This document shows, piece by piece, positions 10,826 through 22,702 of a stretch of 64,000 bases of DNA. Source of the stretch: Orychophragmus violaceus. Lineage: Eukaryota > Streptophyta > Magnoliopsida > Brassicales > Brassicaceae. Position 1 is the stretch's first letter; each line of letters starts with the position of its first letter. The stretch is taken from the NCBI GenBank assembly GCA_030180135.1, contig CM058238.1, forward strand, positions 93,493,507 to 93,557,506, read 5' to 3'. A program made the translations under genes and the position numbers. Below the pieces are notes generated by a model that was not told where the DNA came from, searched no databases, and saw only the letters and a program-made list of their open reading frames with translations.

Positions 10826-11670
10826 TCTAAATTTGAGTGGGAGTTTTGTGAGCTTTATTTTAGTTATTTGATACGTTCTTGTAAAACATTATTATTTATG
10901 TTTTAATGAAATTATTATTTCAAGATTATTTTAACTGTGATGAAATAATCGTTCCAAAATGATATGAACCATTTTATAGGTCATCGAAGTAAATGATTTG
11001 ATCTTGAGTCATCGAAGTCATTTAGCTTGATCATGAGATCCTATATTTGATAAATGTTTTATATCATCCTGTCCCTAGTCGAAGGTTGTTGAAATTGGAA
11101 CACCAACAACCGTGTAAGACTGGATTGGTACGTGACTTATGACAAAGTCTCAGTGTGTCATAGATGCTCGGCATCAAAGTCAGTACGTAGGTGTATGTTG
11201 GGAACATACGACCGGACAAGACCCGCTAATAAGAACTCTTCAGGATATTTATATCTGTGTCATAAGAGATTCTTACTACGACTATAGAGTATAGTCCTTA
11301 GACCTGAGTTCGCATGCATGTGACTGCATATGGACTGATGCACTTTGATCATTGTCTAACGCTATCGTTCTGCGATAGCTATAAGGACCTTGTTTGGGTA
11401 CATCATGAGATGAGTAGTTCACAGTGATGGAACAAGATGGGATTTGTCCCTCCAATATAAATGGAGTGAATATCTCTAGGCCAATCGGAGATTTGAATAC
11501 TGGAAAACGCATGGCCATGCTCAAACGGACTTTCCCGAGTCGTTTGTATTGTCAGTATCAAATCAGAGTCCGATGAACAAGATTAGGCTTTATAAGGATG
11601 ACACTAATCTTGCCTTATGACTAATCGAGATATTGAGACGAAAGGGATTATGAATACAGAGATTCCAGTT
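10826..11670 (+). other. 3' untranslated region of the copia element
   Basis: 845 bp between the gag-pol stop and the polypurine tract. No coding signal. A second purine stretch (gagtgggag) occurs just after the stop near 10835. Confidence 0.75.
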
Positions 11671-11682
11671 CAAGTGGGAGAT
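11671..11682 (+). other. Polypurine tract of the copia element
   Basis: caagtgggagat immediately before the 3' LTR primes plus-strand DNA synthesis in copia elements. Confidence 0.88.
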
Positions 11683-12309
11683 TGTTGGAATTGTGTCCAG
11701 CAATCTCTGTACTGTCTCTATAACGTAAGAGTATGTCAGTGATCAGACATAAGTCATACAATGCTGGGGGTCATGATGGCTTGCTAGAGTCCGCTCATGA
11801 TCTATAAGTCTTGGACTTATTGCCTTTATTGTATGATCCCATATGGGTCACACGCTTAAGCTAGCAGGAAATAATGTTGAAAGGCATAGCAGAAGTACGA
11901 CAAAAGTGCTAGGCATTTGTCGTACTAAGAGAGAATGAATAATGGGTCTGATTAAATGTGATTTAATCAGATTGGGCCCAAAAGCCCAAAAGGGAAGGAG
12001 AAGGCTTTTAATGACTAAAAGCCAAAGTCTCCTTCTCCCTAACCCTAACCCAGCCGCGATTCTCCTCTCTCTCTGCGCCCCATCTCAGCTCGGTCTAGCA
12101 ACCAGTTTCCTGTGATTGCGTGTGTGAGCCTTTGGAGGATCCATCTCTCGGTGTATCTCCCTGATCATTGACCTGTTCATCAATTCCGCTGCAAACAAAC
12201 AGGTAAAAGGTGAGATCATATGTTTCTAAATAAGAACACCTAGATCTAATGCATGTTTAGGTTGATATCAATATGAGAATTGAATCAGGATCAACCAAAA
12301 CTTCCAACA
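11683..12309 (+). mobile_element. 3' LTR of the intact copia element
   Basis: 627 bp, same as 4584-5210 base for base as far as I can read, ending ttccaaca before the duplicated aaaag. Confidence 0.95.
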
Positions 12310-12314
12310 AAAAG
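12310..12314. repeat. Target-site duplication of the copia element, right copy
   Basis: aaaag, followed by tacaaaatc, which continues the satellite interrupted at 4583. Confidence 0.95.
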
Positions 12315-12379
12315 TACAAAATCATTGAAATGAAACAAAAGTTTCTGAAAGGAAACATCACATATATACCAATGAAGGG

Positions 12380-12446
12380 AATATCTGTGGCTTTGCTTAA
12401 AATGTTGTTCGCGTCATCTCCTTCACCGGGGAAGTCGTGAACACAT
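12380..12446 (+). repeat. Displaced copy of a downstream satellite segment upstream of the promoter box
   Basis: The bases from aatatctgtggctttgc to gtcgtgaacacata normally lie ~450 bp downstream of the box (see 12910-12979). Here they replace the usual AT-rich promoter-proximal upstream region, joined at a gaagg microhomology. Confidence 0.8.
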
Positions 12447-12450
12447 ATGC

Positions 12451-12462
12451 TTATATAAGGGG
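12451..12462 (+). promoter_or_regulatory. Pol I promoter-like box 1 (variant upstream)
   Basis: ttatataagggg followed by taggcatactcctcagggg. The upstream sequence is replaced by a displaced segment, so this copy is likely altered. Confidence 0.45.
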
Positions 12463-14948
12463 TAGGCATACTCCTCAGGGGCGTGGGCAGTGGGCGTGGG
12501 CTGGTTGCGATTTCATATGCACATGGATGGATTATGGCCGATCGATCGTGGGATAATGTCCGGCCGTCGGGATGTCGCCGAAAAAATTTTCCGGTGACTT
12601 TTCCGGCGACTTTTTCAACGAATTTTCCGGCGACCAATTTTTTGCCCTATTTTCGCGCTTGTGCGGCTATGGCTTGGTTTCGTCCGTCTTCTGGGCGCTA
12701 TTCTTGATTTAGTTCGGAAAGTGGTTGGATTGATTGGCGTTAGCGGGCCAAGTAAACGTTCGGCGTATGAGTGGCAATCGGATAGCTAGTGTTTGTAAGC
12801 TCTGTGCTCGCGCACCCAACTACAGACCACCTATCCTTCTCAGTTTCTTCACGAGCAGTGTATTGCTCGTTGACCAGATCATGGGCTTGTGTTGCGTACA
12901 TAAACAGAAGGAATATCTGTGGCTTTGCTTAAAATGTTGTTCGCGTCAGCTCCTTCACCGGGGAAGTCGTGAACACATAAGCCGACACGTGTGATCCTTG
13001 CTCCAAGTGGGCCAAAAATGCCACGTCCGTTAAGGTGAATAAGCTGCCGGCGAGCTCTCAGATGCGGAAAATAGTGGACGGTGACTCGAAAAAATTCTGT
13101 CCCTCCAAAGCACGTTTGTCCTCGGACAAAAGATGACGGAAAAAGATAAAACACCCCAAAATTTTTCAAGTATTTATAAAATCTCATGTCCAGGTTTGAA
13201 ATAAATAATTAGTGATTTAATCACTATCACTTAGTGAAACCACTGGGCCAAAACAACCAAGGACTAGCATTCTCACAGCCAGAACCACTGACGGGATGGA
13301 AACGAACTGACGGGAAGGACTATCTCGGCCATACTGACCCGGGAAGAATTGGATCGAGTTTTTTTGAAACTATCACGACCAAAACCCTTAAAATGGGATA
13401 TAAAAGAGGTCTGGTGAAGAAATTGGTGGAAAACAATGACCCGAAAAACCCGTATATGCACCGTGGGAAGGTTATAGCCTACCGAGAACCAAGGTTCCAT
13501 GACCCAAAAAAAATTGACTCAAGTTTTTTTGAAATTATCAAGACCCAAACCTCTCAAATGGATAACAAAGAGGTCTGGTGAAGAAATTGGTGGAAAAAAC
13601 AATGACGGGATAGGATAAACTGATCCTATCCACCGGGGGAAGGATCCTAAGGCCAAAACCCCCCTAATGGACTGACGGGAAGGAATATCTCGGCCATACT
13701 GACTGACGGGATGGATTATCATGACCGGATGAACCGCCGTGAAGGATCCTAAGGCCAAAAACCACCCTAAATGACGCAAGGTGTGGAATCCCTCGGCCAA
13801 AACAAAAAAAGACTAGCATTCTTGCGGACAGAATGAATGACGGGATGAAAAAGAACTGACGGGAAGGACTATCTCGGCCATACTGACTGACGTGATGGAT
13901 TATCCTGACCATATGCACCGCCGGGAAGGATTCTAAGGCCAAAATGCAAGTTTCCATGACCCGGGAAGAATTGGATCGAGTTTTTTTCGAAACTATCACG
14001 ACCAAAACCCTTAAAATGGGATATAAAAGAGGTCTGGTGAAGAAATTGGTTGAAAAAAATGACCCGAAAAACCCGTCTATGCACCGTGGGAAGGTTATAG
14101 CCTACCGAGAACCAAGGTTTTATGACCCAAAAAAAATTGACACGAGTTTTTTAGAAACTATCATGACCCAAACCTCTCAAATGGATAACAAAGAGGTCTG
14201 GTGAAGAAATTGGTGGAAAAAACACTGACGGGATAGGATAAACTGATCCTATGCACCGGGGGAAGGATCCTAAGGCCAAAATGCAAGTTTCCATGACCCG
14301 GAAATAATTGGGTCGAGTTTTTTGAAACTACCACGACCAACACCCCTAAAATGGGATATAAAAGAGGTCTGGTGAAGAAATTGGTGGAAAAAAACTGACC
14401 CGAAAAACCCCTCCTATGCACAGTGGGAAGGTTACGGCTAGCCGAGAACCAAGGGTCCATGACCCAAAAAAAATTGGCTCGAGTTTTTTTCAAACTAGCA
14501 CGACCCAAACCCCTCAAATGGATATAAAAGAGGTACGGTGAATAAATTGGTGAGAAAAAATCACTCAAACTAAAGTTTTCGCCGTAAAGGGGAAATTTAT
14601 CGATCGCGAACAAGTCTTAGTCAAAAGTACAAAAATATTTGAAATGAAACAAAAGTTTCTGAAAGGAAACATCACATATATACCAGTGAAGGTTTTAGAG
14701 TGTCATTGGTGAATCAAAAGAGAGTTTGGTGCCTCAAAAAGCAACGAAAACCCGATCCCTTCTATGCCACAAAAGTCATGGCTAGATTCAACATAAAGTT
14801 ATGAATTTTTTTTGGAAAATCAGTCTCATAGTCCTTATGAAGCCTAGTTATTTTTTTTGGAAATTCCAAGTATTTTGTTTTTACATTAGAAATACTCCAG
14901 GAACACAATCAATGTCTACTGGTGCAAGACTGAAAAACGTCATAAGGA

Positions 14949-14960
14949 CTATATAAGGGG
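14949..14960 (+). promoter_or_regulatory. Pol I promoter-like box 2
   Basis: ctatataagggg matches the plant Pol I start consensus TATATA(A/G)GGG; AT-rich upstream, G-rich (gggcagtgggcgtggg) downstream. Confidence 0.55.
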
Positions 14961-17505
14961 AACGCATACTCCTCAGGGGCATGGGCAGTGGGCGTGGGCA
15001 GTTGGCGTGGGCTGGGTGCGATTTCTTATGCACAGGGATGGATGTTGGCCGATCGATCATGGGATGATGTCCGGCCGTCGGGACGTTGCCGAAAAAATAT
15101 TCCGGTGACTTTTCCGGTGACTTTTCCGGCGACCAATTTTTGGCCCTATTTTTGCGCTTGTGCGGCTTTGGCTTGGTTTCGTCCGTCTCCTGGGCGCTCT
15201 TCTTGATTTAGTTTGGAGAGTGGTTGGAACGATTGGCGTTAGCGGGCCAACTGAACGTTCGGCGTATGAGTGGTAATCCAATAGCTAGTGTTTGTAGGCT
15301 CTGTGCTCGCGCACCCAACTACATACAACCTATCCTTCTCAGTTTCTTCACGAGCATTGTATTGCTCGTTGACCAGATCATAGGCTTGTGTTGCGTACCT
15401 AAACAGAAGGAATATTTGTGGCTTTGCTTAAAATGTTGTTCGCGTCATCTCCATCACCGGGGAAGTCGTGAACACATAGGCCGACACTTGTGATCCTTGC
15501 TCCAAGTGGGCCAAAAATGCCACGTCCGTTAAGGTGAATAAGCTGCCGGCGAGCTCTCAGATACGGAAAATAGTCGACGGTGACTCGAAAAAATTCTGTC
15601 CCTCCAAAGCACGTTTGTCCTCGGACAAAAGATGACGAAAAAAGATAAAACACCCCAAAAATTTTCAAGTATTTATAAAATCTCATGTCCAGGTTTCAAA
15701 TAAATAATTAGTGATTTAATCACTATCACTTAGTGAAATCACTGGGCCAAAACAACCAAGGACTAGCATTCTCGCGGCCAGAACCACTGACGGGATGGAA
15801 ACGAACTGACGGGAAGGACTATCTCGGCCTTACTGACTGACGGGATGGATTATCCTGACCAGATGCACCGCCGTGAAGGATTCTAAGGCCAAAATGAAAG
15901 TTTCCATGACCCGAGAAGAATTGGATCGAGTTTTTTTGAAACTATCACGACCAAAACCCTTAAAATGGGATATAAAAGAGGTCTGTTGAAGAAATTGGTG
16001 GAAAACAATGACCCGAAAAACCCGTATATGCACCGTGGGAAGGTTATAGCCTACCGAGAACCAAGGTTCCATGACCCGAAAAAAATTGACTCAAGTTTTT
16101 TTGAAACTATCAAGACCCAAACCTCTCAAATGGATAACAAAGAGGTCTGGTGAAGAAATTGGTGGAAAAAACAATGACGGGATAGGATAAACTGATCCTA
16201 TCCACCGGGGGAAGGATCCTAAGGCCAAAACCCCCCTAATGGACTGACAGGAAGGAATATCTCGGCCATACTGACTGACGGGATGTATTATCATGACCGG
16301 ATGAACCGCCGGGAAGGATCCTAAGGCCAAAAACCACCCTAAATGACGTAAGGTGTGGAATCCCTCGGCCAAAACAAAAAAGACTAGCATTCTCGCGGAC
16401 AGAATGACTGACGGGAAGGACTATCTCGGCCATACTGACTGACGTGATGGATTATCCTGACCATATGCACCGCCGGGAAGGATTCTAAGGCCAAAATGCA
16501 AGTTTCCATGACCCGGGAATAATTGGATCAAGTTTTTTTTTTTTGAAACTATCACAACCAAAACCCTTAAAATGGGATATAAAAGAGGTCTGGTGAAGAA
16601 ATTGGTGGAAAAAATGACCCGAAAAACCCGTCTATGCACCGTGGGAAGGTTATAGGCTACCGAGAACCAAGGTTTCATGACCCAAAAAAAATTGACTCGA
16701 GTTTTTTAGAAACTATCATGACCCAAACCTCTCAAATGGATAACAAAGAGGTCTGGTTAAGAAATTGGTGGAAAAAACACTGACGGGATAGGATAAACTG
16801 ATCCTATGCACCGGGGGAAGGATCCTAAGGCCAAAATGCAAGTTTCCATGACCCGGAAATAATTGGGACGAGTTTTTTGAAACTACCACGACCAACAACC
16901 CTAAAACGGGATATAAAAGAGTTCTGGTGAAGAAATTGGTGGAAAAAAACTGACCCGAAAAACCCCTCCTATGCATCGTGGGAAGGTTACAACTAGCCGA
17001 GAACCAAGGGTCCATGACCCGAAAAAAGTTGGCTCGAATTTTTTTGAAACTAGCACGACCCAAACCCCTCAAATGGATATAAAAGAGGTACGGTGAATAA
17101 ATTGGTGAGAAAAAATCACTCAAACTAAAGTTTTGGCCGTAAAGGCGAAATTTATCGATCGCGAACAAGTCTCGGTCAAAAGTACAAAAATATTTGAAAT
17201 GAAACAAAAGTTTCTGAAAGGAAACATCACATATATATCAGTGAAGGTTTTAGAGTGTCATTGGTGAATCAAAAGAGTGTTTGGTGCCTCAAAAAGCAAC
17301 GAAAACCCGATCCCTTCTATGCCACAAAAGTCATAGCTAGATTCAACATAAAGTTATGAATTTTTTTGGGAAAATCAGTCTCATAGTCCTTATGAAGCCT
17401 AGTCATTTTTTTTGGAAATTCCAAGTATTTTGTTTTTTTACATTAGAAATACTCCAGGAACACAATCAATGTCTACTGGTGCAAGACTGAAAAACGTCAT
17501 AAGGA

Positions 17506-17517
17506 CTATATAAGGGG
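17506..17517 (+). promoter_or_regulatory. Pol I promoter-like box 3
   Basis: ctatataagggg in the same context as box 2. Confidence 0.55.
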
Positions 17518-20500
17518 TACGCATACTCCTCAGGGGCATGGGCAGTGGGCGTGGGCATTGGGCGTGGGCTGGATGCGATTTCTTATGCACAGGGATGGAT
17601 GTTGGCCGATCGATCATGGGATGATGTCCGACCGTCGGGATGTTGCCGAAAAAAATTTCCGGTGACTTTTCCGGCCACTTTTCCGGCGACCAATTTTTGG
17701 CCCTATTTTCGCGCTTGTGCGGCTTTGGCTTGGTTTCGTCCGTATCCTGGGCGCTCTTCTTGATTTAGTTTGGAGAGTGGTTGGAACGATTGGCGTTAGC
17801 GGTCCAACTGAACGTTCGGCGTATGAGTGGCAATCCAATAGCTAGTGTTTGTCGGCTTTGTGCTAGCGCACCCAATTACAGACCACCTATCCTTCTCAGT
17901 TTCTTCACGATTAGTGTATTGCTCGTTGACCAGATCATGGGCTTGTATTGCGTACCTAAACAGAAGGAATATCTGTGGCTTTGTTTAAAATGTTGTTCGC
18001 GTTATCTCCTTCACCGGGGAAGTCGTGAAGACATAGGCCGACACTTGTGATCCTTGCTCCAAGTGGGCCAAAAATGCCTCGTACATTGAGGTGAATAAGC
18101 TGCCGGCGAGCTCTCAGATGAGGAAAAATAGTGGACGGTGACTCGAAGAAATTCTGTCCCGCCAAAGCATGTTTGTCCTCGGACAAAAGATGAAGGAAAA
18201 AGATAAAATACCCCAAAAATTTTCAAGTATATATAAAATCTCATGTCGAGATTTAATCACTATCACTTAGTGAAATCGTTGGGCCAAAACAACCAAGGAC
18301 TAGCATTCTCGCGGCCAGAACCACTGACGGGATGGAAACGAACCGACGGGAAGGACTATCTCGGCCATACTGACTGACGAGACGGATTATCCTGACCAGA
18401 TGCACCGCCAGGAAGGATTATAAGGCCAAAATGCAAGTTTCCATGACCCGGGAAGAATTGGATCGAGTTTTTTTGAAACTATCACGACCAAAATGCTTAA
18501 AATGGGATATAAAAGAGGTCTGGTGAAGAAATTGGTGGAAAAAAATGACCCAAAAACCCCGTCTATGCACCGTGGGAAGGTTATAGCCTACCGATAACCA
18601 AGGTTCCATGACCCGAAAAAAAAAGACTCGAGTTTTTTTGAAACTATCAAGACCCAAACCTCTCAAATGGATAACAAAGAGGTCTGGTGAAGAAATTGGT
18701 GGAAAAAACAATGACGGGATAGGATAAACTGATCCTATCCACCAGGGGAAGGATCCGAAGGCCAAAATGCAAGTTTCCATGACCCGGAAAAAATTGGGTC
18801 GAGTTTTTTTGAAAATACCACCACAAACACCCCTAAAATAGGATATAAAAGAGGTCTGGTGAAGAAATTGGTGGAAAAAAACTGACCCGAAAAACCCCTC
18901 CTATGCACCGTGGGAAGGTTACGGCTAGCCGAGAACCAAGGGTCCATGACCCAAAAAATTGGCTCGATTTTTTTTGAAACTATCACGACCCAAACACTCA
19001 AATGGATATAAAAGAGGTACGGTGAAGAAATTGGTGAGAAAAAATCACTCAAACTAAATTTTGGCCGTAAAGGCGAAAATTATCGATCTTGAACAAGTCT
19101 CGGTCAAAAGTACAAAAATCTTTCAAATGAAACAAAAATTTATGAAAGGAAACATCACATATATACCAATGAAAGGTTTAGAGTGTCATTGGTGAATCAA
19201 AAGAGAGTTTGGTACCTCAAAAAGCAACAAAAACCCGATCTCTTCTATGCCACAAAAGTCATAGCGAGAGTCAACATAAAGTTATGAATTTTTTTTGGAA
19301 AATCAGTCTCATAGTCCATATGAAGCCTGCAAAAAAAATCAGATCGAAATTCCAAGTATTTTTATTTATTTTTACATTAGAAATACTCCAGGAACACAAT
19401 CAATGTCTACTCGTGGAAGACTGAAAAACGTGATAAGAAATTGGTTTCGTCCGTCTTCTGGGCGCTATTCTTGATTTAGTTCGGAGAGTGGTTGGAACGA
19501 TTGGCGTTAGCGGGCCAAGTGAACGTTCGGCGTATGAGTGGCAATCGGATAGCTAGTGTTTGTAAGCTCTGTGCTCGCGCACCCAACTACAGACCACCTA
19601 TCCTTCTCAGTTTCTTCACGAGCAGTGTATTGCTCGTTGACCAGATCATGGGCTTGTGTTGCGTACCTAAACAGAAGGAATATCTGTGGCTTTGCTTAAA
19701 ATGTTGTTCGCGTCATCTCCTTCACCGGGGAAGTCGTGAACACATAGGCCGACACTTGTGATCCTTTCTCCAAGTGGGCCAAAAATGCCACGTCCGTTAA
19801 GGTGAATAAGCTGCCGGCGAGCTCTCAGATGCAGAAAATAGTGGACGGTGACTCGAAAAAATTATGTCCCTCCAAAGCACGTTTGTCCTCGGACAAAAGA
19901 TGACGAAAAAAGATAAAACACCCCAAAAATTTTCAAGTATTTATAAAATCTCATGTCCAGGTTTCAAATAAATAATTAGTGATTTAATCACTATCACTTA
20001 GTGAAATCACTGGGCCAAAACAACGAAGGACTAGCATTCTCGCGGCCAGAACCACTGACGGGATGGAAACGAACTGACGGGAAGGACTATCTCGGCCATA
20101 CTGACTGACGGGATGGATTATCCTGACCAGATGCACCGCCGTGAAGGATTCTAAGGCCAAAATGCAAGTTTCCATGACCCGGGAAGAATTGGATCGAGTT
20201 TTTTTGAAACTATCACGACCAAAACCCTTAAAATGGGATATAAAAGAGGTCTGGTGAAGAAATGGGTGGAAAACAATGACCCGAAAAACCCGTATATGCA
20301 CCGTGGGAAGGTTATAGCCTACCGAGAACCAAGGTTCCATGACCCGAAAAAAATTGACTCGAGTTTTTTTGAAACAATCAAGACCCAAACCTCTCACATG
20401 GATAACAAAGAGGTCTGGTGAAGAAATTGGTGGAAAAAACAATGACGGGATAGGATAAACTGATCCTATCCACCGGGGGAAGGATCCTAAGGCCAAAAAC

Positions 20501-20687
20501 CCCCTAATGGACTGACGGGAAGGAATATCTCGGCCATACTGACTGACGGGATGGATTATCATGACCGGATGAACCGCCGGGAAGGATCCTAAGGCCAAAA
20601 ACCACCCTAAATGACGTAAGGTGTGGAATCCCTCGGCCAAAACAAAAAAAGACTAGCATTCTCGCGGACAGAATGACCGACGGGATG

Positions 20688-20692
20688 AAAAC
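20688..20692. repeat. Target-site duplication of the chromovirus, left copy
   Basis: aaaac, repeated at 29839-29843; joining the flanks restores the satellite word gatgaaaacgaactgacggg. Confidence 0.95.
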
Positions 20693-22366
20693 TGAAACAC
20701 CCCGTCCCGACCCTAAGGCCGGAACGGCCGTTCCACTATATAAGCAATCCGACTTGAGGTTCATTGTCAACCTCAAGCCCAGTTATTCTATACTTAGACA
20801 ATTCAAGCTTACGTTCATTTCCATTCATTCAATTCCATTCAATCTTACTTAGGCAAAAACGAGCAATAAAGGCAAATAGACATTTTATTAATCAAACCAA
20901 GGTACTAATACAATGTAGTTCAAATCCGCATTATGCTAAAGTATTAGTCCTAACAATGTCTATCGCTAATACTCCACCACTCGTCCACCGGTCTTGGTCC
21001 GCTCCTAGGATCGATCATCCTTGTGATCGTCCGCATGTCCTGAAACACAAATATCACGTTAAGTATGCATAATACGGTATTTAACCAACAACTTAACAAA
21101 CATCATACTATATGATCCCATGCAACAATCAACCCTAAACCATTCTAAATTCCTCTAAATCGGCTAAGTTTCCATAATCGGACCGCGTCACGTCATTCCA
21201 GACCCACGGCTGTAACCGCGATCCATGACCGTACGCGTCAGTCAATTTGCCGCGATCCGCGTCTCGGCAGTACGTACGTCCGCATGGTCGGATCAGTACA
21301 TGACGAGATGCGCGTATGCCGCGTCCGACCGTTGCTCGCTATCGCGTACCGATGATCGTCCCGGTACGTACTGCACGCACGTCCATAGACCGTGCGAACG
21401 ACCGTGTCGACGACACCGCGTACTGCGATCGCGCGCTAGTCGCCCGTCTGTCCGTCTAAGCGCATGCCGAGAGTCGATTTCCGCATGACGAGCATTCGTC
21501 CGTGAAGACTATGCGCACGTCCCGGCTACCGCCCCGCGTACATTCCCTGAGCCGACCCGCGCATGACGAGCGATCGTCCTTACGGACTTCGCGTACGTCC
21601 GGCTGTCGTCCCACGATCACAGCGCCACCCGGTACGAACGGTCGCGACTTTTCACCGCGAACGGATGCGATGGTTCCGCGGACGGTTGCCATCGATCCGT
21701 GACCGCGATGCACGGTCCGCGACTCGCCTATGATTCGCTTGCGATTCACGGTGCAGCCGTGATCGTCTCGGTTCCTTCCCGAACCGCTTACGCCTTGGCC
21801 AACTCGTTCCAACGATTATGATCCGGCTATCCTTCCCAATAAGCCGTCCGATCATTCCGCGACCCGATTGTCTTCCCGACAACCGTCCGATCGCCCGCCT
21901 ACAAGCCTTCCGACCCTTAGCGCAACCGACGCACATACTGAACCGTTGAACCCGCGATCATTGCCTTTGGCCGATCGCGTGAATGATTAAACAAGCCGAC
22001 CCTAAAACCACGTTGCCTAAGCCCGGTTCTAGTTCCAAAAGAAGGAGAAGAAGAGGAGTGTAATCCGGCCGCAACTTAACCGGCCATAGGCCACGGTTTG
22101 ACCCAAGGCCGAGAGAAGATAGGGACTCGGACTAACCTTTGCGGTCGTGGTGTACTTGCCCGGATCACGGCTTGTATCTCCCGCCATAATGCCTCCTTAA
22201 GCCGCTCCAAATTACCCACCAAAACCCTTGAACAATCACCGACTCTCTCTCTAGAAAACCGGCCTCGAACTCTCTTTCTTTCTCACGATTTTTATGGCCT
22301 TTGCCTTAGAAAAATCTGGGTTTCTCCCCTATGTGAATTCTCTGCGAAAATTGACCCCCAAGCCTT

Positions 22367-22376
22367 CTATTTATAG
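22367..22376 (-). promoter_or_regulatory. TATA box in the chromovirus 3' LTR
   Basis: Minus strand ctataaatag, about 330 bp from the LTR start; the same box is at 29498-29507 in the 5' LTR. Confidence 0.65.
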
Positions 22377-22472
22377 GCTAAAAATCGCCAAGAAACCGCC
22401 CAAGCCAAGGGCTGCCTTTTGGCTTGCGAATGGCCACCAATGGCCTTGTGTCCATTCGCTTATGGGGCGCTA

Positions 22473-22497
22473 GATCAGCTAGTGTCACTAGCTGATC
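22473..22497. promoter_or_regulatory. 25-bp perfect palindrome in LTR U3
   Basis: Arms gatcagctagtg and cactagctgatc around a single t, followed by an AGCTGAGCTGAGCTG run. It lies ~100 bp upstream of the TATA box in the direction of transcription and is kept in the other LTR (29604-29628). Confidence 0.6.
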
Positions 22498-22702
22498 AGC
22501 TGAATTCACACTTCTACACTTCAGCTTAGCTGAGCTGAGCTGACCACACTCCTTCCAGTTGATTCCCACTCGATTAAGCTCCATTCCAGCTGAGCTTAAC
22601 CCATTCCCGTCCATAGAACACTCTCCTTGATCGTTTATGATCTTAAGTTTAGTGTTTCTGGTTCCATGGACGCCCAATGGCCCGTAGGCCGGTTCGGGGA
22701 TG

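Larger units (their letters stand above)
4584..12309 (+). mobile_element. Complete Ty1/copia LTR retrotransposon inserted in the satellite
   Basis: The 7726-bp element has 5' LTR 4584-5210, primer site 5212-5223, leader, one gag-pol ORF 6848-10825, polypurine tract 11671-11682, 3' LTR 11683-12309, and flanking duplication aaaag. The two LTRs have equal length and I found no difference when reading them side by side, so insertion is very recent. All parts needed for autonomous transposition are visible. Confidence 0.97.
12310..20692. repeat. IGS-like satellite, block 2 (about 3.5 units)
   Basis: Units of ~2.5 kb. Pol I-like boxes at 12451, 14949 and 17506 are spaced 2498 and 2557 bp; the fourth unit has lost its box at ~19436. 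Each unit runs: AT-rich upstream part, CTATATAAGGGG, G-rich start, (c)cggcgacttttccgg repeats, a GC-rich tract with an 86-89-codon frame, the palindrome AGTGATTTAATCACT (13211-13225 in the first unit), 184-bp GACGGGA modules, then ~167-bp ATATAAAAGAGG modules. It is interrupted at 20692 by the chromovirus and resumes at 29839. Confidence 0.93.
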
